In this document: one piece after another, positions 25,521 to 33,834 of the stretch
How the letters are laid out: every line of letters starts with the position of its first letter
Position numbering within the stretch: position 1 is the stretch's first letter
Origin: an uncultured Collinsella sp.
Lineage (GTDB): Bacteria > Actinomycetota > Coriobacteriia > Coriobacteriales > Coriobacteriaceae
Length of the DNA stretch: 64,000 nt
NCBI GenBank assembly: GCA_902475785.1
Contig: CABSAN010000004.1
Coordinates: forward strand, 1-64,000
Reading direction: 5' to 3'
Program-made: the position numbers and the translations under genes
The notes under the pieces: generated by a model
What the model saw: only the letters and a program-made list of their open reading frames with translations
Told to the model about the DNA's origin: nothing
The model's database searches: none

Positions 25521-26190
25521 CTATCGCTACTCGATGGCTTCGGGTTTGCCGTCCCGTCATTCCGGTTGCATCCAGTTTTCGGTGCCGTCTCGAATCGAGT
25601 GCCGCCAGGTGACACCCTGTCGCGTTTCGTCGGCTTCGGTGACAAAAGCCGGGACAACTCCAAAAACTATTTTCGAACTCAGGGCTTTGAGTTTTTGTTT
25701 TAGTCCCAAAGGGCGCGGCGGGATGCCTTTGAAGGCTCGATAGCGCCGAAACGCCCGTTTTGAAACTCAAATGCCTTTTCGCGTGCAAGACGCCAGCTGC
25801 AATAGGAAGTGAATCAACGCAGGTGGCTTTCAAACAGTTTGCAAAACTGCAGGTCGCAGGTCTTCATTGCCAGTAGGAGAAATGAGTAGTCTCAGGTGGC
25901 TTGCTCATGAGTTGACTAACGGGATTTGAGATTACGCTGACGTCCGGAAACGCTTCGAACACGGCGTTAAGTTTTTGGGGTTTGGGCGCAGCCCCTGCAC
26001 CCGCGAGCGCGGGCCTTAAGCCCGCCGAGAGAGTGACGCGTCGAAAACGAAAGGGAAAGAGAGAAGGGGCCGTTCCTATCATTCAGGTTGCGACCGAAGA
26101 AGACAAGGAGACCCCCTGAGCCTGAATGATGCCCCACAGACCGCGTCCGACCGAGCTCAAGCCGAGCTTTTCCTGACGTCCGCCTTCGCG
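25521..26190. other. Non-coding stretch between rplX terminator and the IS3 remnant
   Basis: About 670 nt with lower GC in its first half and no open frame that looks like protein. Visible structure: GCCCGCGCTCGCGGGTG-type hairpin around 25998-26015, and ATCATTCAGG (26079) with its reverse complement CCTGAATGAT (26120) about 30 nt apart. It may be old mobile-element or rearrangement debris. No RNA gene was recognised. Confidence 0.5.
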
Positions 26191-26194
26191 GAGA

Positions 26195-26690
26195 TGATGG
26201 CTGGATTGGCTATGGATTGGCAACACCAATTTGGACGATTCCGGGAGGGACGGTCCCGCCTCCCTGAACTCGACCGGCGACATGTAGCCCAGTGTCGAGT
26301 GGATCCTGAAGTTGTTGCACCAGTGCACGTAATCCGAGAGCTTGGCTCGGAGCTCGCGCGCCCCTCCTCGGTCCTGCGGAGTGGCCGACGATCTCCCCGT
26401 TGCAGAGGTCGACGAGCAGGCAGACGTAGTTCCACGATGCCCCGACGCGTACGCAGGCCAGGTCGCTGCATATTTGGGTGCGCGGCGCCCTGCCGCCGAA
26501 GCCGCGCGCGACGACGTTCGGCACGTCGGCCTCGTTGACCGCCCCGGGGTGCACCTTGAACCTCTTCCTGCCGTATGTGCCGGCCAGGCCGTTCTCCCTC
26601 ATGATGCGGCAGACGCGGCGCCGGCTGACGGTAACGCCCGACCTCCTGGGCGACGCCTTGATCTTGCGCGATCCGTTCCGGCCCTTGCTG
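26195..26690 (-). pseudogene. IS3-family transposase (OrfB) remnant
   Basis: Two pieces of an IS3-type integrase-core transposase are readable on the minus strand. The upstream piece has the HTH/linker region (GSRKIKASPRRSGVTVSRRR, RIMRENGLAGTYGRKR) and the first catalytic aspartate region (CSDLACVRVGASWNYVCLLV) up to GHSAGPR. It then shifts frame into the C-terminal piece (WCNNFRIHSTLGYMSPVEFR). The segment that should hold the second Asp and the Glu of DDE, roughly 80-90 residues, is missing, so it cannot be active. Its start is fused to a nucleosidase gene fragment. Confidence 0.85.
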
Positions 26691-27002
26691 GCGGCATGCG
26701 CCGCCGCGGCCGCCGTCGCCCCCGACATTAAGGTCCTCGAGGGCCGCGTCGTCTCCGGCGACCAGTTCGTCTCGCCCGCGGAACAGAAGGAGCGCATCCT
26801 CGCGACCTTCGGCGACCTGTGCTGCGAGATGGAGGGCTGCACCATCGCGCAGGCCGCCTATCTCAACGGCGTGCCCCTCGTCGTCGTGCGCGCCATCAGC
26901 GACAAGCCCTGCGCCGAGGGCCAGGTCGTCGACTACAACACCTTCGAGAAGAAGGCCGCCTGCGACTGCGCCCGCATCGCCGCGCGCATGGTTAAGCTTT
27001 AG
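26691..27002 (+). pseudogene. mtnN: 5'-truncated methylthioadenosine/S-adenosylhomocysteine nucleosidase
   Basis: The last ~100 codons of an MtnN-type nucleosidase: VVSGDQFVSPAEQKERI, then CCEMEGCTIAQAAYLNGVPL with the purine/ribose-binding Met-Glu, then VVVRAISDKP with the catalytic Asp. The N-terminal half, with the first catalytic Glu, is absent and replaced by the IS3 remnant on the opposite strand. The frame remains open upstream only by accident through the transposase. A functional product is unlikely. An intact copy may exist elsewhere. Confidence 0.85.
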
Positions 27003-27058
27003 GCCCTGCGCGCCGGGGCCCTTCTTTATGTTGGGACCCCGGCGCGCAGGGCCCTTTC
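27002..27058 (+). terminator. Strong terminator after the nucleosidase fragment
   Basis: GGCCCTGCGCGCCGGGG pairs perfectly with CCCCGGCGCGCAGGGCC (17 pairs), followed by CTTT. It is the original terminator of the truncated gene. Confidence 0.85.
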
Positions 27059-27228
27059 CAAAGCGAAGTGTCGAGCCGAAGTGTTGAGCGTCGGCCCTGA
27101 ATGTTCAATGGCCGTTGTTTTCTGCCCCTCAAGTGGTGGACTTTTCCTCGGGGCTGTTGATTCCCCCACGCGCCCCTTTCCGTTCTCTGTGTTCCCCTTA
27201 TACTCCTTGTACGAGGAGGTAAGAAGTC

Positions 27229-29970
27229 ATGGACAAGACCGCACAGGACAGCTTTGCAAAGAAACCCGTCGACATGAGGGACAGGATTCTCGAGCATCTC
27301 GAGGCCCTCACCTCTGCCGTCTCGCTCGACGACCTTGCCCGTCTGTCCACCTCCGACATCGCCGAGACGCTCATCATCTCCAGGAGCCTGGCGAGCCAGT
27401 ACCTCAACGACCTTGTTCGCGCCGGCTTTGTGGTTAAGGTGGCGGGCAGGCCTGTCCGTTATTTTCATCGCCGCGCGTTCCAGAAGCGTTTTCAGGTAAA
27501 GCTCTCTGCAAGCGAGTACGCCTCGCTCGCCGACCTCATCCAGGCGACGGGAATCGCCGATCACCGCGACTTCGCGCGTGCCGTGGGCTTCGACCTGAGC
27601 CTCAGCTCCGTTGTCGAGCAGTGCAAGGCTGCGGTTCAGTACCCTCCGTTCGGCCTGCCCATCCTCTTGAGCGGCGGCGTGGGTGTCGGTAAGTCTTTCC
27701 TTTCTCGCCTTGTGTACGAGTACGGCAAGAACCAGGGCTTGCTGTCCCGCGACTCCTCCTATGTGCGCATCGACTGCGCCGGGGTCCCGGACGCCGCCTC
27801 GTTCAACGGGCTTCTTGACGAGTCGATCGCGAAATCGCGCGGGGGTGTGGTCTTTGTCAACGGCATCGAGGCACTCTCTCCCTCTGCGATGGAACACTGC
27901 CTTGCGACGGCCCTCGGGCTCGATGCCTCCCAGGATGCGCCGCGCGCTCGCCTCGTTCTTTCGACGACGCTTTCCGCCGATGACCCGAAGGTTTCCTCGG
28001 CCTACAGCAAAATGCCCATCTGTGCCCGCGTCCCCTCACTCAAGGAGCGGACCCCCGAGGAGCGCGAGGATCTCATCTTGAGCTTCCTGCGCAGCGAGGG
28101 GTGCCGAATCGGTTCTGATGTGAAGATCAGCCGCGGCGCATACCGTTGCCTCGTGAACGCGGACTTTTCCGATAACATCGCCGGCTTGCGCGCCTGCGTG
28201 ACGAACTGCTGCGCCAAAGCGTTCCTCAATCGCGAGGGCGACTACGTCGTCGTTCGCCCGTATCTTCTTCCCAGCGGGCTCCTCTCCTCTGCGCAGATCG
28301 ATCAACAGCCCGACGATGGCGTTCTGATCGACGCGTCCCTGGATGCCGCCGAGAGCACAGGGCCGGTCGAGCAGGCGCTCGATGCCCTGTGCTCTCTCGA
28401 TGAGCGATTCTGCGCCGGGGAGCTCTCTGTCTCCGAGCTTGTCTCGCAAGCTGTCTCCGCTGTGCGCGGCGTTGAGGATCACTTGATCTTCGGCCACGGC
28501 GTCGCCTCATCGAGGTCGCGCGCCTTCGAGCGCGTCGTGGGCGCGGTCCTTGCCGACGCAGGCTCTTCTTATGGCATCGAGCTTTCGAGGAAGGTCACTT
28601 TTCTACTGGCCCAGGAGATTTGCCTGCAGTTGTGGCCGGGCATCGGCCTGGCTAAGCGAAAGTCTGCCTGTGCGGAGCAAATTTCCCATCTCCTCGGTGC
28701 CGTGACCTCCGAATTGCCGTTTGCCTCGAGCGTCTCCGATCAGGTCGCCGCAGACATGGAAGGGGCGCTCGGAATCTCGCTCGATCACTTCACGAAGACG
28801 CTTCTGACGTTGTGCGTCGCATCGGAGTCTCGCGACGCGAAGGCCCTTCGGACGCTCTGCGTCATCTTGTCACACGGCTACTCGACGGCGACGAGCATCG
28901 CCGACGCGGCGAACCGTATGCTCGGCGTGCATGTGTACGAGGCGGTCGACATGCCCTACGACCAGCAGCTGAAGGACATCGTCGGTCCGCTCCAGCGCCT
29001 CGTCGACCGCCATTCCTACTGCACCGGGGTCGTGTTTCTTGTTGACATGGGCTCTTTGGAGGAGGCCTATAAGGCCCTCGAGAACGTTACCGACTCCACC
29101 ATCGGGGTGGTGAACAACGTCTCCACCGGGCTCGCGCTCGAGATCGGGTCCGGGCTGCTCGGCGGCAAGTCCATCGCCGAGGTTCTTGGCGATGCGACCG
29201 CCGTGTGCGTGACGCACTGCAAGGTAATCGAGCGCGTCAACCGTGAGGACGCCATCGTCTTCTGCTCCGAGTCCGGGGTCGACGCGGCCGAGAGGATACG
29301 TCAGCTCGTCTCGCAGAGCCTCCCGCGCACCATAGGCGCGCGCCTGCTCACGAGGCCCTTCAAGCAGCTTGCCGCGAACGGGTCGAACGACGCCGTTTTC
29401 TCCGAGCACCGCGTCTGCGCCGTCATCGGCACGGGAGACCCCAGGATTGCCTCCGTTCCCTTCGTCGCCCTCGAAGACATTATGTCGACGGCGTCCGCCT
29501 CGAAGGTCGATGCCGTGTTCGGCAGGTGGCTCGACGTCTCCGAGCTCGCTTCTTTCCACGAGAAGCTGCTTTCGAATATGACGCTGCAGAACGTTATCCG
29601 CTCCATCACCATCCTCGATCCGGAGCGGCTGTTCCACGAGATCGAGAGCGCCGTGCACGAGCTTCAGCGCAGAACGGGCGAGAAGATCAGCAGCAACGCC
29701 ATCATTGGGCTCTACGTCCACCTCTGTTGCCTCGTCGAGCGCCTCGTCACCCGCAACCCCATCGAGACCTACGTCGGCCAGGATCGCTTCGAGGAAGAGC
29801 ACGCCGACTTCATCGAGTCCTTCAGGCAGAGTTTCTCGAGCATCTCGACGCGCTATCGCGTGGAGGTTCCTGTAAGCGAGATCGCCTACGTCTTCGACTA
29901 CATCAGCGTGAGCGCCGCCCCGGCGCGAGAGGAGCGTCTCGGCTCCTCGAGCCTCCTGTTCGACGAGTGA
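27229..29970 (+). CDS. LevR-like PTS-controlled transcriptional regulator (AAA+/PRD/EIIA)
   Basis: A 913-residue multidomain activator: N-terminal winged helix (about 15-85), AAA+ domain with Walker A GGVGVGKS at 149-156, PRD-like region (about 400-500), a mannose-type EIIA-like domain with a likely phospho-His in LSHGYSTATSIADA (His549), and a C-terminal PRD with IGLYVHLCCLVERLVTRN. This is the layout of B. subtilis LevR. The Walker B region reads GGVVFVNGIEAL rather than the usual FLDE, and no GAFTGA loop for sigma-54 contact is seen. It precedes a mannose-family PTS operon that it most likely controls. GAGGAGG precedes ATG 27229. Confidence 0.88.
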   Translation: MDKTAQDSFAKKPVDMRDRILEHLEALTSAVSLDDLARLSTSDIAETLIISRSLASQYLNDLVRAGFVVKVAGRPVRYFHRRAFQKRFQVKLSASEYASLADLIQATGIADHRDFARAVGFDLSLSSVVEQCKAAVQYPPFGLPILLSGGVGVGKSFLSRLVYEYGKNQGLLSRDSSYVRIDCAGVPDAASFNGLLDESIAKSRGGVVFVNGIEALSPSAMEHCLATALGLDASQDAPRARLVLSTTLSADDPKVSSAYSKMPICARVPSLKERTPEEREDLILSFLRSEGCRIGSDVKISRGAYRCLVNADFSDNIAGLRACVTNCCAKAFLNREGDYVVVRPYLLPSGLLSSAQIDQQPDDGVLIDASLDAAESTGPVEQALDALCSLDERFCAGELSVSELVSQAVSAVRGVEDHLIFGHGVASSRSRAFERVVGAVLADAGSSYGIELSRKVTFLLAQEICLQLWPGIGLAKRKSACAEQISHLLGAVTSELPFASSVSDQVAADMEGALGISLDHFTKTLLTLCVASESRDAKALRTLCVILSHGYSTATSIADAANRMLGVHVYEAVDMPYDQQLKDIVGPLQRLVDRHSYCTGVVFLVDMGSLEEAYKALENVTDSTIGVVNNVSTGLALEIGSGLLGGKSIAEVLGDATAVCVTHCKVIERVNREDAIVFCSESGVDAAERIRQLVSQSLPRTIGARLLTRPFKQLAANGSNDAVFSEHRVCAVIGTGDPRIASVPFVALEDIMSTASASKVDAVFGRWLDVSELASFHEKLLSNMTLQNVIRSITILDPERLFHEIESAVHELQRRTGEKISSNAIIGLYVHLCCLVERLVTRNPIETYVGQDRFEEEHADFIESFRQSFSSISTRYRVEVPVSEIAYVFDYISVSAAPAREERLGSSSLLFDE

Positions 29971-29989
29971 CCCCCCGCGCCGTCACGAG

Positions 29990-30019
29990 CTGACCGCGCG
30001 TCTTCAATAATCCGATAAT
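29990..30019 (+). promoter_or_regulatory. Candidate promoter of the PTS-GH172 operon
   Basis: CTGACC (29990-29995) and GATAAT (30014-30019) with an 18-bp spacer, about 70 bp before the IIB start. No convincing -24/-12 (GG-N10-GC) sigma-54 element was found in this gap. Confidence 0.35.
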
Positions 30020-30091
30020 CCCTCGCCCGGCGCGAATCCGGATAGCGCCAAGGCAGTGCTGAATGAAAAACTTGATTTGATAGGAGCAAAC

Positions 30092-30565
30092 ATGAGTGTT
30101 GTTATGGCACGAATCGACAATCGCCTGCTTCACGGCATCATCGTGACGCAGTGGGCCCCGGTGTCGGGCGCAACCCGAGTCATGGTCATCGACGACAAGG
30201 TCGCCGGCGACGAGGTCCTGAAGTCCACCATGAGGATGGCGCGCCCCGCGGGCATGGCCGTCTCGATCATCTCCGAGGAGACCGCGCTCAAGAACTTCGC
30301 GGCGGGCAAGTACGACCGCGAGAAGGTCTTTGTCATCGCCAAGGAACCCGAGACGATGCTTCACCTGGTCGAGTCGGGCATCGAGCTCCCGTCGCTGATC
30401 GTCGGCGGCTCTCTTGTCAAGGAGGGCGGCGTCCAGCTCACCCAGCGCGCCTATGCCTCTGCCGAGAACGTCCAAAGCTACAAGGCGCTCATCGCCCACG
30501 GCGTCAAGGTGACGGCACAGTTCGTGCCCGCCGACAAGCCCGTCTCCGTCGCCGACCTCATCTAA
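30092..30565 (+). CDS. PTS system mannose/fructose/sorbose-family IIB subunit
   Basis: A 157-residue IIB of the mannose class. The phospho-His is in ARIDNRLLHGIIVTQW (His15), the standard motif. It receives phosphate from IIA and passes it to sugar on IIC/IID. ATG 30092 follows TAGGAG. First gene of IIB-IIC-IID-IIA-GH172-fructokinase. In B. subtilis the related LevDEFG system imports fructose under LevR; the same regulator type is upstream here. Confidence 0.93.
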   Translation: MSVVMARIDNRLLHGIIVTQWAPVSGATRVMVIDDKVAGDEVLKSTMRMARPAGMAVSIISEETALKNFAAGKYDREKVFVIAKEPETMLHLVESGIELPSLIVGGSLVKEGGVQLTQRAYASAENVQSYKALIAHGVKVTAQFVPADKPVSVADLI

Positions 30566-30574
30566 GGAGGGATC

Positions 30575-31360
30575 ATGGTCAACTTCACTATCCTGCAGGT
30601 CGTCCTTTTGACCCTGCTTGCCTTCATCAAGCACGTGGACTACTACGGCATCCCGATGATCTTCGTCAACTATGCCGTCTTCTGGGGCCTTATCACCGGC
30701 GTGGTCATGGGCGACTGGCAGACCGGCCTCGTCATCGGCGGCACCATCCAGCTCATGCAGCTCGGCGTCGCGGGCTTCGGCGGCTCGTCGATTCCCGATT
30801 ACGGCACGATGGCCATCATCGCCACCGCCTACGGCGTGACCCTGGGCTCCGACACGGGCCTCGCCATCGGCCTGCCGGTCGGCATGCTCGGCATCCAGCT
30901 CGACGTCGTCGTCAAGATCCTCAACGGCTTTGTCGTCGAGAAGTCCCAGAAGTTCTGCAACGAGGGTAAGTTCAATCAGATGAACGCCATCCTGTGGGTC
31001 TGCCCCGCGCTCTTCGGCCTGTGCGCCGCCCTGCCCGTCTTTGTCTCCGTGACGCTCGGCCAGCCCGCCGTCAACTGGCTCCTCGAGGTCATGCCCCAGT
31101 GGTTCCTCTCCGGCCTCACCCTCGCCGGCAAGATGCTCCCGGCCATCGGTATCGCCATGCTGCTCCGCTACATGCCAACCGCCAAGTACTTCCAGTACCT
31201 GCTCGCCGGTTTCTTCCTCTCGGCCTTCCTGAACGTGCCCATCATCGGTGCCGCCATCGTCGGCGTTGCCCTCGCGATCGCGTTCTATCAGCGTGCCGAG
31301 AAGGACGCCGAGCTCACCGCCCACGCTTCCGCAGACGCCTTCATCGGAGAGGATGAGTAA
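30575..31360 (+). CDS. PTS system mannose/fructose/sorbose-family IIC subunit
   Basis: A 261-residue membrane protein with several hydrophobic segments (VVLLTLLAFIKHVDYYGIPM, IGGTIQLMQLGVAGFGGSSI). The GVAGFGG segment and the DYGTMAIIATAYG turn are typical of the EII-Sor/IIC family. It forms the sugar channel together with IID. It starts nine bases after IIB with AAGGAGG. Confidence 0.92.
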   Translation: MVNFTILQVVLLTLLAFIKHVDYYGIPMIFVNYAVFWGLITGVVMGDWQTGLVIGGTIQLMQLGVAGFGGSSIPDYGTMAIIATAYGVTLGSDTGLAIGLPVGMLGIQLDVVVKILNGFVVEKSQKFCNEGKFNQMNAILWVCPALFGLCAALPVFVSVTLGQPAVNWLLEVMPQWFLSGLTLAGKMLPAIGIAMLLRYMPTAKYFQYLLAGFFLSAFLNVPIIGAAIVGVALAIAFYQRAEKDAELTAHASADAFIGEDE

Positions 31361-31362
31361 CC

Positions 31363-32193
31363 ATGGAAAACGAGAACATCACCGTCGCCGAGGGCAAGCC
31401 CTCCGGCTATAAGGTCACCAAGAAGGACCTGCGCAACGCGAACTGACGCTGGCTCATGAGCGTGTGCACCTTCAACTACCAGACCCAGCAGGGCGCCTCG
31501 GTCGCCTACGCCCTCTCGCCGATCCTGAGGAAGATCTACACGAACGACGAGGACTATAAGCAAGCGCTCAACAACCACTTCCGCTACTACAACACCCAGC
31601 CTTGGCTCGCCGCCATCATCCTCGGCGCCTGCGTGGCCATGGAGGAGCGTGACGGCCTCGCGGCGGCGGACGCCGTCCAAGACCTGAAGATCGGCACCAT
31701 GGGACCGCTCGCCGGCGTCGGCGACTCCCTGCTCATGACCATGATCCCGACCATCATGGGCTCCATCGCCGCCTACATGGCCATCGAGGGCAACCCCGTG
31801 GGAGCCGGCATCTGGTTCGCGCTCATCCTGGCCATCTTCTGGGTCCGCATGCACGCCCTCGAGTTCGGCTACAAGCAGGGTGTGAAGCTCGTCACCGACT
31901 TCAGCGAGAAGCTTCCCAACCTCACTGCCGCCGCCTCCGTGCTCGGCCTCACCGTGGTCGGCTGCCTCATCGCCTCGGTCATCGGTGTCACCTGCCCGAT
32001 TAGCTTCAGCTTCGGCGACGTCTCGATGGAGATTCAGCCGCTGCTCGACAAGATCCTGCCTGCCATGATCCCCGCCGCCATCACGGGAAGCGCGTATTAC
32101 CTTCTTACCAAGAAGAACGCGAGCATGACGGCCCTCATCCTCGTGGTGATCGTCCTCGCGATGGTCGCCTCCGCCGCCGGCATCCTCGCCTAG
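31363..32193 (+). CDS. PTS system mannose/fructose/sorbose-family IID subunit, interrupted by an in-frame TGA
   Basis: The frame opens at ATG 31363, two bases after the IIC stop, and reads VTKKDLRNAN before TGA at 31444-31446 (codon 28). It then continues in the same frame as RWLMSVCTFNYQTQQG to 32193. IID proteins have KKDL..AFWRW here, so TGA replaces the second-last aromatic (Trp, TGG). Everything else is intact (about 276 codons, membrane segments toward the C-terminus). Reinitiation at ATG 31456 would give 245 residues missing the conserved N-terminal helix. Options: nonsense mutation, sequencing error, or readthrough. Confidence 0.85.
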
Positions 32194-32219
32194 CTTCGAC
32201 CCAAGAGATTGGTGAATCA

Positions 32220-32618
32220 ATGAGAAAGATAGTTGTGGCGAGCCATTCCCTTCTCGCCCAGGGCTTCAAGGACACCCTCGAGTTCCTTACGGGGAAGAGC
32301 GACGCCGTCACCGCCGTTTGCGCCTACGTGAACGACAACGGCGAGGGGCTCGACGCGGCGGTCGAGGCGGCGCTTTCGGGCACTGACGAGGTCGTCGTCC
32401 TTACCGACGCGCTCGGCGGCAGCGTGAACCAGCGCTTCTCCCGCTTCGCCTCCGACCGGATCCACGTGATCGCGGGTGTCAACCTCCCGCTCGCCATGAC
32501 GGTCGCGCTCGCGCGCCCCGACGAGAAACTCGACTTCGACGCCCTCGTCGACGAGGCGCGCCAGCAGATCGTCTACGTGAACGGTGCCAGTTCCGCCGAG
32601 TGCGAAGACGACGAATAG
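32220..32618 (+). CDS. PTS system mannose-family IIA subunit
   Basis: A 132-residue IIA domain (MRKIVVASHSLLAQGFKDTL). The phospho-His is His9 in VASHSLLAQG. The middle part VVVLTDALGGSVNQRFSRFA matches the family's LTDLxGGSP turn. It accepts phosphate from HPr. Unlike LevD-type operons, where IIA is first, it comes after IID here. The acidic tail ECEDDE is not part of the fold. Confidence 0.9.
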   Translation: MRKIVVASHSLLAQGFKDTLEFLTGKSDAVTAVCAYVNDNGEGLDAAVEAALSGTDEVVVLTDALGGSVNQRFSRFASDRIHVIAGVNLPLAMTVALARPDEKLDFDALVDEARQQIVYVNGASSAECEDDE

Positions 32619-32630
32619 AGGAGGTCGACG

Positions 32631-33755
32631 ATGAGAGAGTTCCTTAAAGACGTGTGGATGCACGGCGGTGAAGAAAGCCGCGCCATCACCCCCGAGAACA
32701 TCACGGGCGAGAAGGGCCACGCCGCCATGTCGGCCAGCCACCTCGGCGTCGGCCGCAAGGGCTCGTGCTGCGTGCCCCTTGAGTCCGGCGAGACCATCAC
32801 GCTCGCGGACATCGAGGGCCCCGGCATCATCCGCCACATCTGGATGACCGTCCCCGACAAGACCGCCGCCGGCAGCTTCGTCATGCGCGACCTCGTGCTG
32901 CGCTTCTACTGGGACGACGAGGAGACCCCCTCGGTCGAGTGCCCTGTCGGCGACTTCTTCTGCAACGGCTTCGGTGAGCGCGCCATCGTCAACTCGATGC
33001 CCATCTGCGTGAACCCGACGGGCGGCATGAACTGCTACTTCGAGATGCCCTTCAGGAAGCACGCCAAAGTCACGCTTACGAGCGAGCACCCCGGGTTCAT
33101 TAAGTACATCTTCTACACGTTCAACTACGCGCTCACCGACGTGCCGGACGACGCCATGTACTTCCACGCCCGTTTTAACCGCGAGCGCAGCACCCGCAGG
33201 GGCGTCGACTACACCGTGCTCGACGGCGTGCGCGGTAAGGGCTACTACGTCGGCACCTACATGGCCCTGTGCGCCCTGGAGCGCTATTGGTGGGGCGAGG
33301 GCGAGATGAAGTTCTTCCTCGACGGCGACGAGGAGTTCCCCACGGTCACCTCGACGGGAGCCGAGGACTACTTTGGCGGTGCCTGGGCCTTCCTCGACAG
33401 GCCGCCCCACGCGCTGCCCGAGGCGCAGTGCTTCAACACACTGTTCGCCGGCTACCCGTACCGCTCGACGCGCGACGCCACGCGCGACCGCTTCAGCGCG
33501 GGCAAGCCGAACCCGAACCCGATGCTCGCGACCAACGACGACGCGCTGCCCAGGCACGGCCTCTACAGGTGGCACCTTCCCGACCCGATCTCGTTCAAGG
33601 AGGACCTGCGCGTGACGTTCCAGGACCTCGGCAACGACGACATCAAGCTCTACGAGCGCGAGGACGACATCTCCACCGTCGCCTACTGGTACCAAAGCGA
33701 ACCGCACGCCGTGCTCGCCCCGTTTGCCGCAAGGCAGGACCGCGTGCCCAGGTAG
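32631..33755 (+). CDS. GH172-family (DUF2961) glycoside hydrolase
   Basis: A 374-residue protein of the DUF2961 family, now GH172. Characterised members hydrolyse alpha-D-fructofuranosides (including difructose dianhydride I) and D-arabinofuranosides. Visible motifs are SASHLGVGRKGSCCVPL, GPGIIRHIWMTV, CPVGDFFCNGFGE, and the acidic-rich EMKFFLDGDEEFPTV and STGAEDYFGGAW where the catalytic glutamates are expected. No signal peptide is present, so it acts in the cytoplasm on a sugar brought in by the PTS encoded just upstream. GAGGAGG precedes ATG 32631. The exact substrate is inferred. Confidence 0.82.
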   Translation: MREFLKDVWMHGGEESRAITPENITGEKGHAAMSASHLGVGRKGSCCVPLESGETITLADIEGPGIIRHIWMTVPDKTAAGSFVMRDLVLRFYWDDEETPSVECPVGDFFCNGFGERAIVNSMPICVNPTGGMNCYFEMPFRKHAKVTLTSEHPGFIKYIFYTFNYALTDVPDDAMYFHARFNRERSTRRGVDYTVLDGVRGKGYYVGTYMALCALERYWWGEGEMKFFLDGDEEFPTVTSTGAEDYFGGAWAFLDRPPHALPEAQCFNTLFAGYPYRSTRDATRDRFSAGKPNPNPMLATNDDALPRHGLYRWHLPDPISFKEDLRVTFQDLGNDDIKLYEREDDISTVAYWYQSEPHAVLAPFAARQDRVPR

Positions 33756-33834
33756 GGTCGCCTCGAAACAAGCCAACGTTATGGGCGTCCGCGGTTGACC
33801 ATGACTGCGGGCGTCCCTTTGTAAGGAGGATCGC

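Noticed and set aside
25480..25833. 117-codon minus-strand frame after rplX
   Set aside because: Overlaps the rplX terminator, no ribosome-binding site, composition unlike neighbouring proteins.
29971..30091. Sigma-54 promoter for the PTS operon
   Set aside because: No GG-N10-GC element with good flanks was found; a sigma-70-like pair fits better.
31444..31475. Selenocysteine at the IID TGA
   Set aside because: The position is Trp in the family, not Cys, and the following sequence shows only a weak four-pair stem, not a SECIS-like hairpin.
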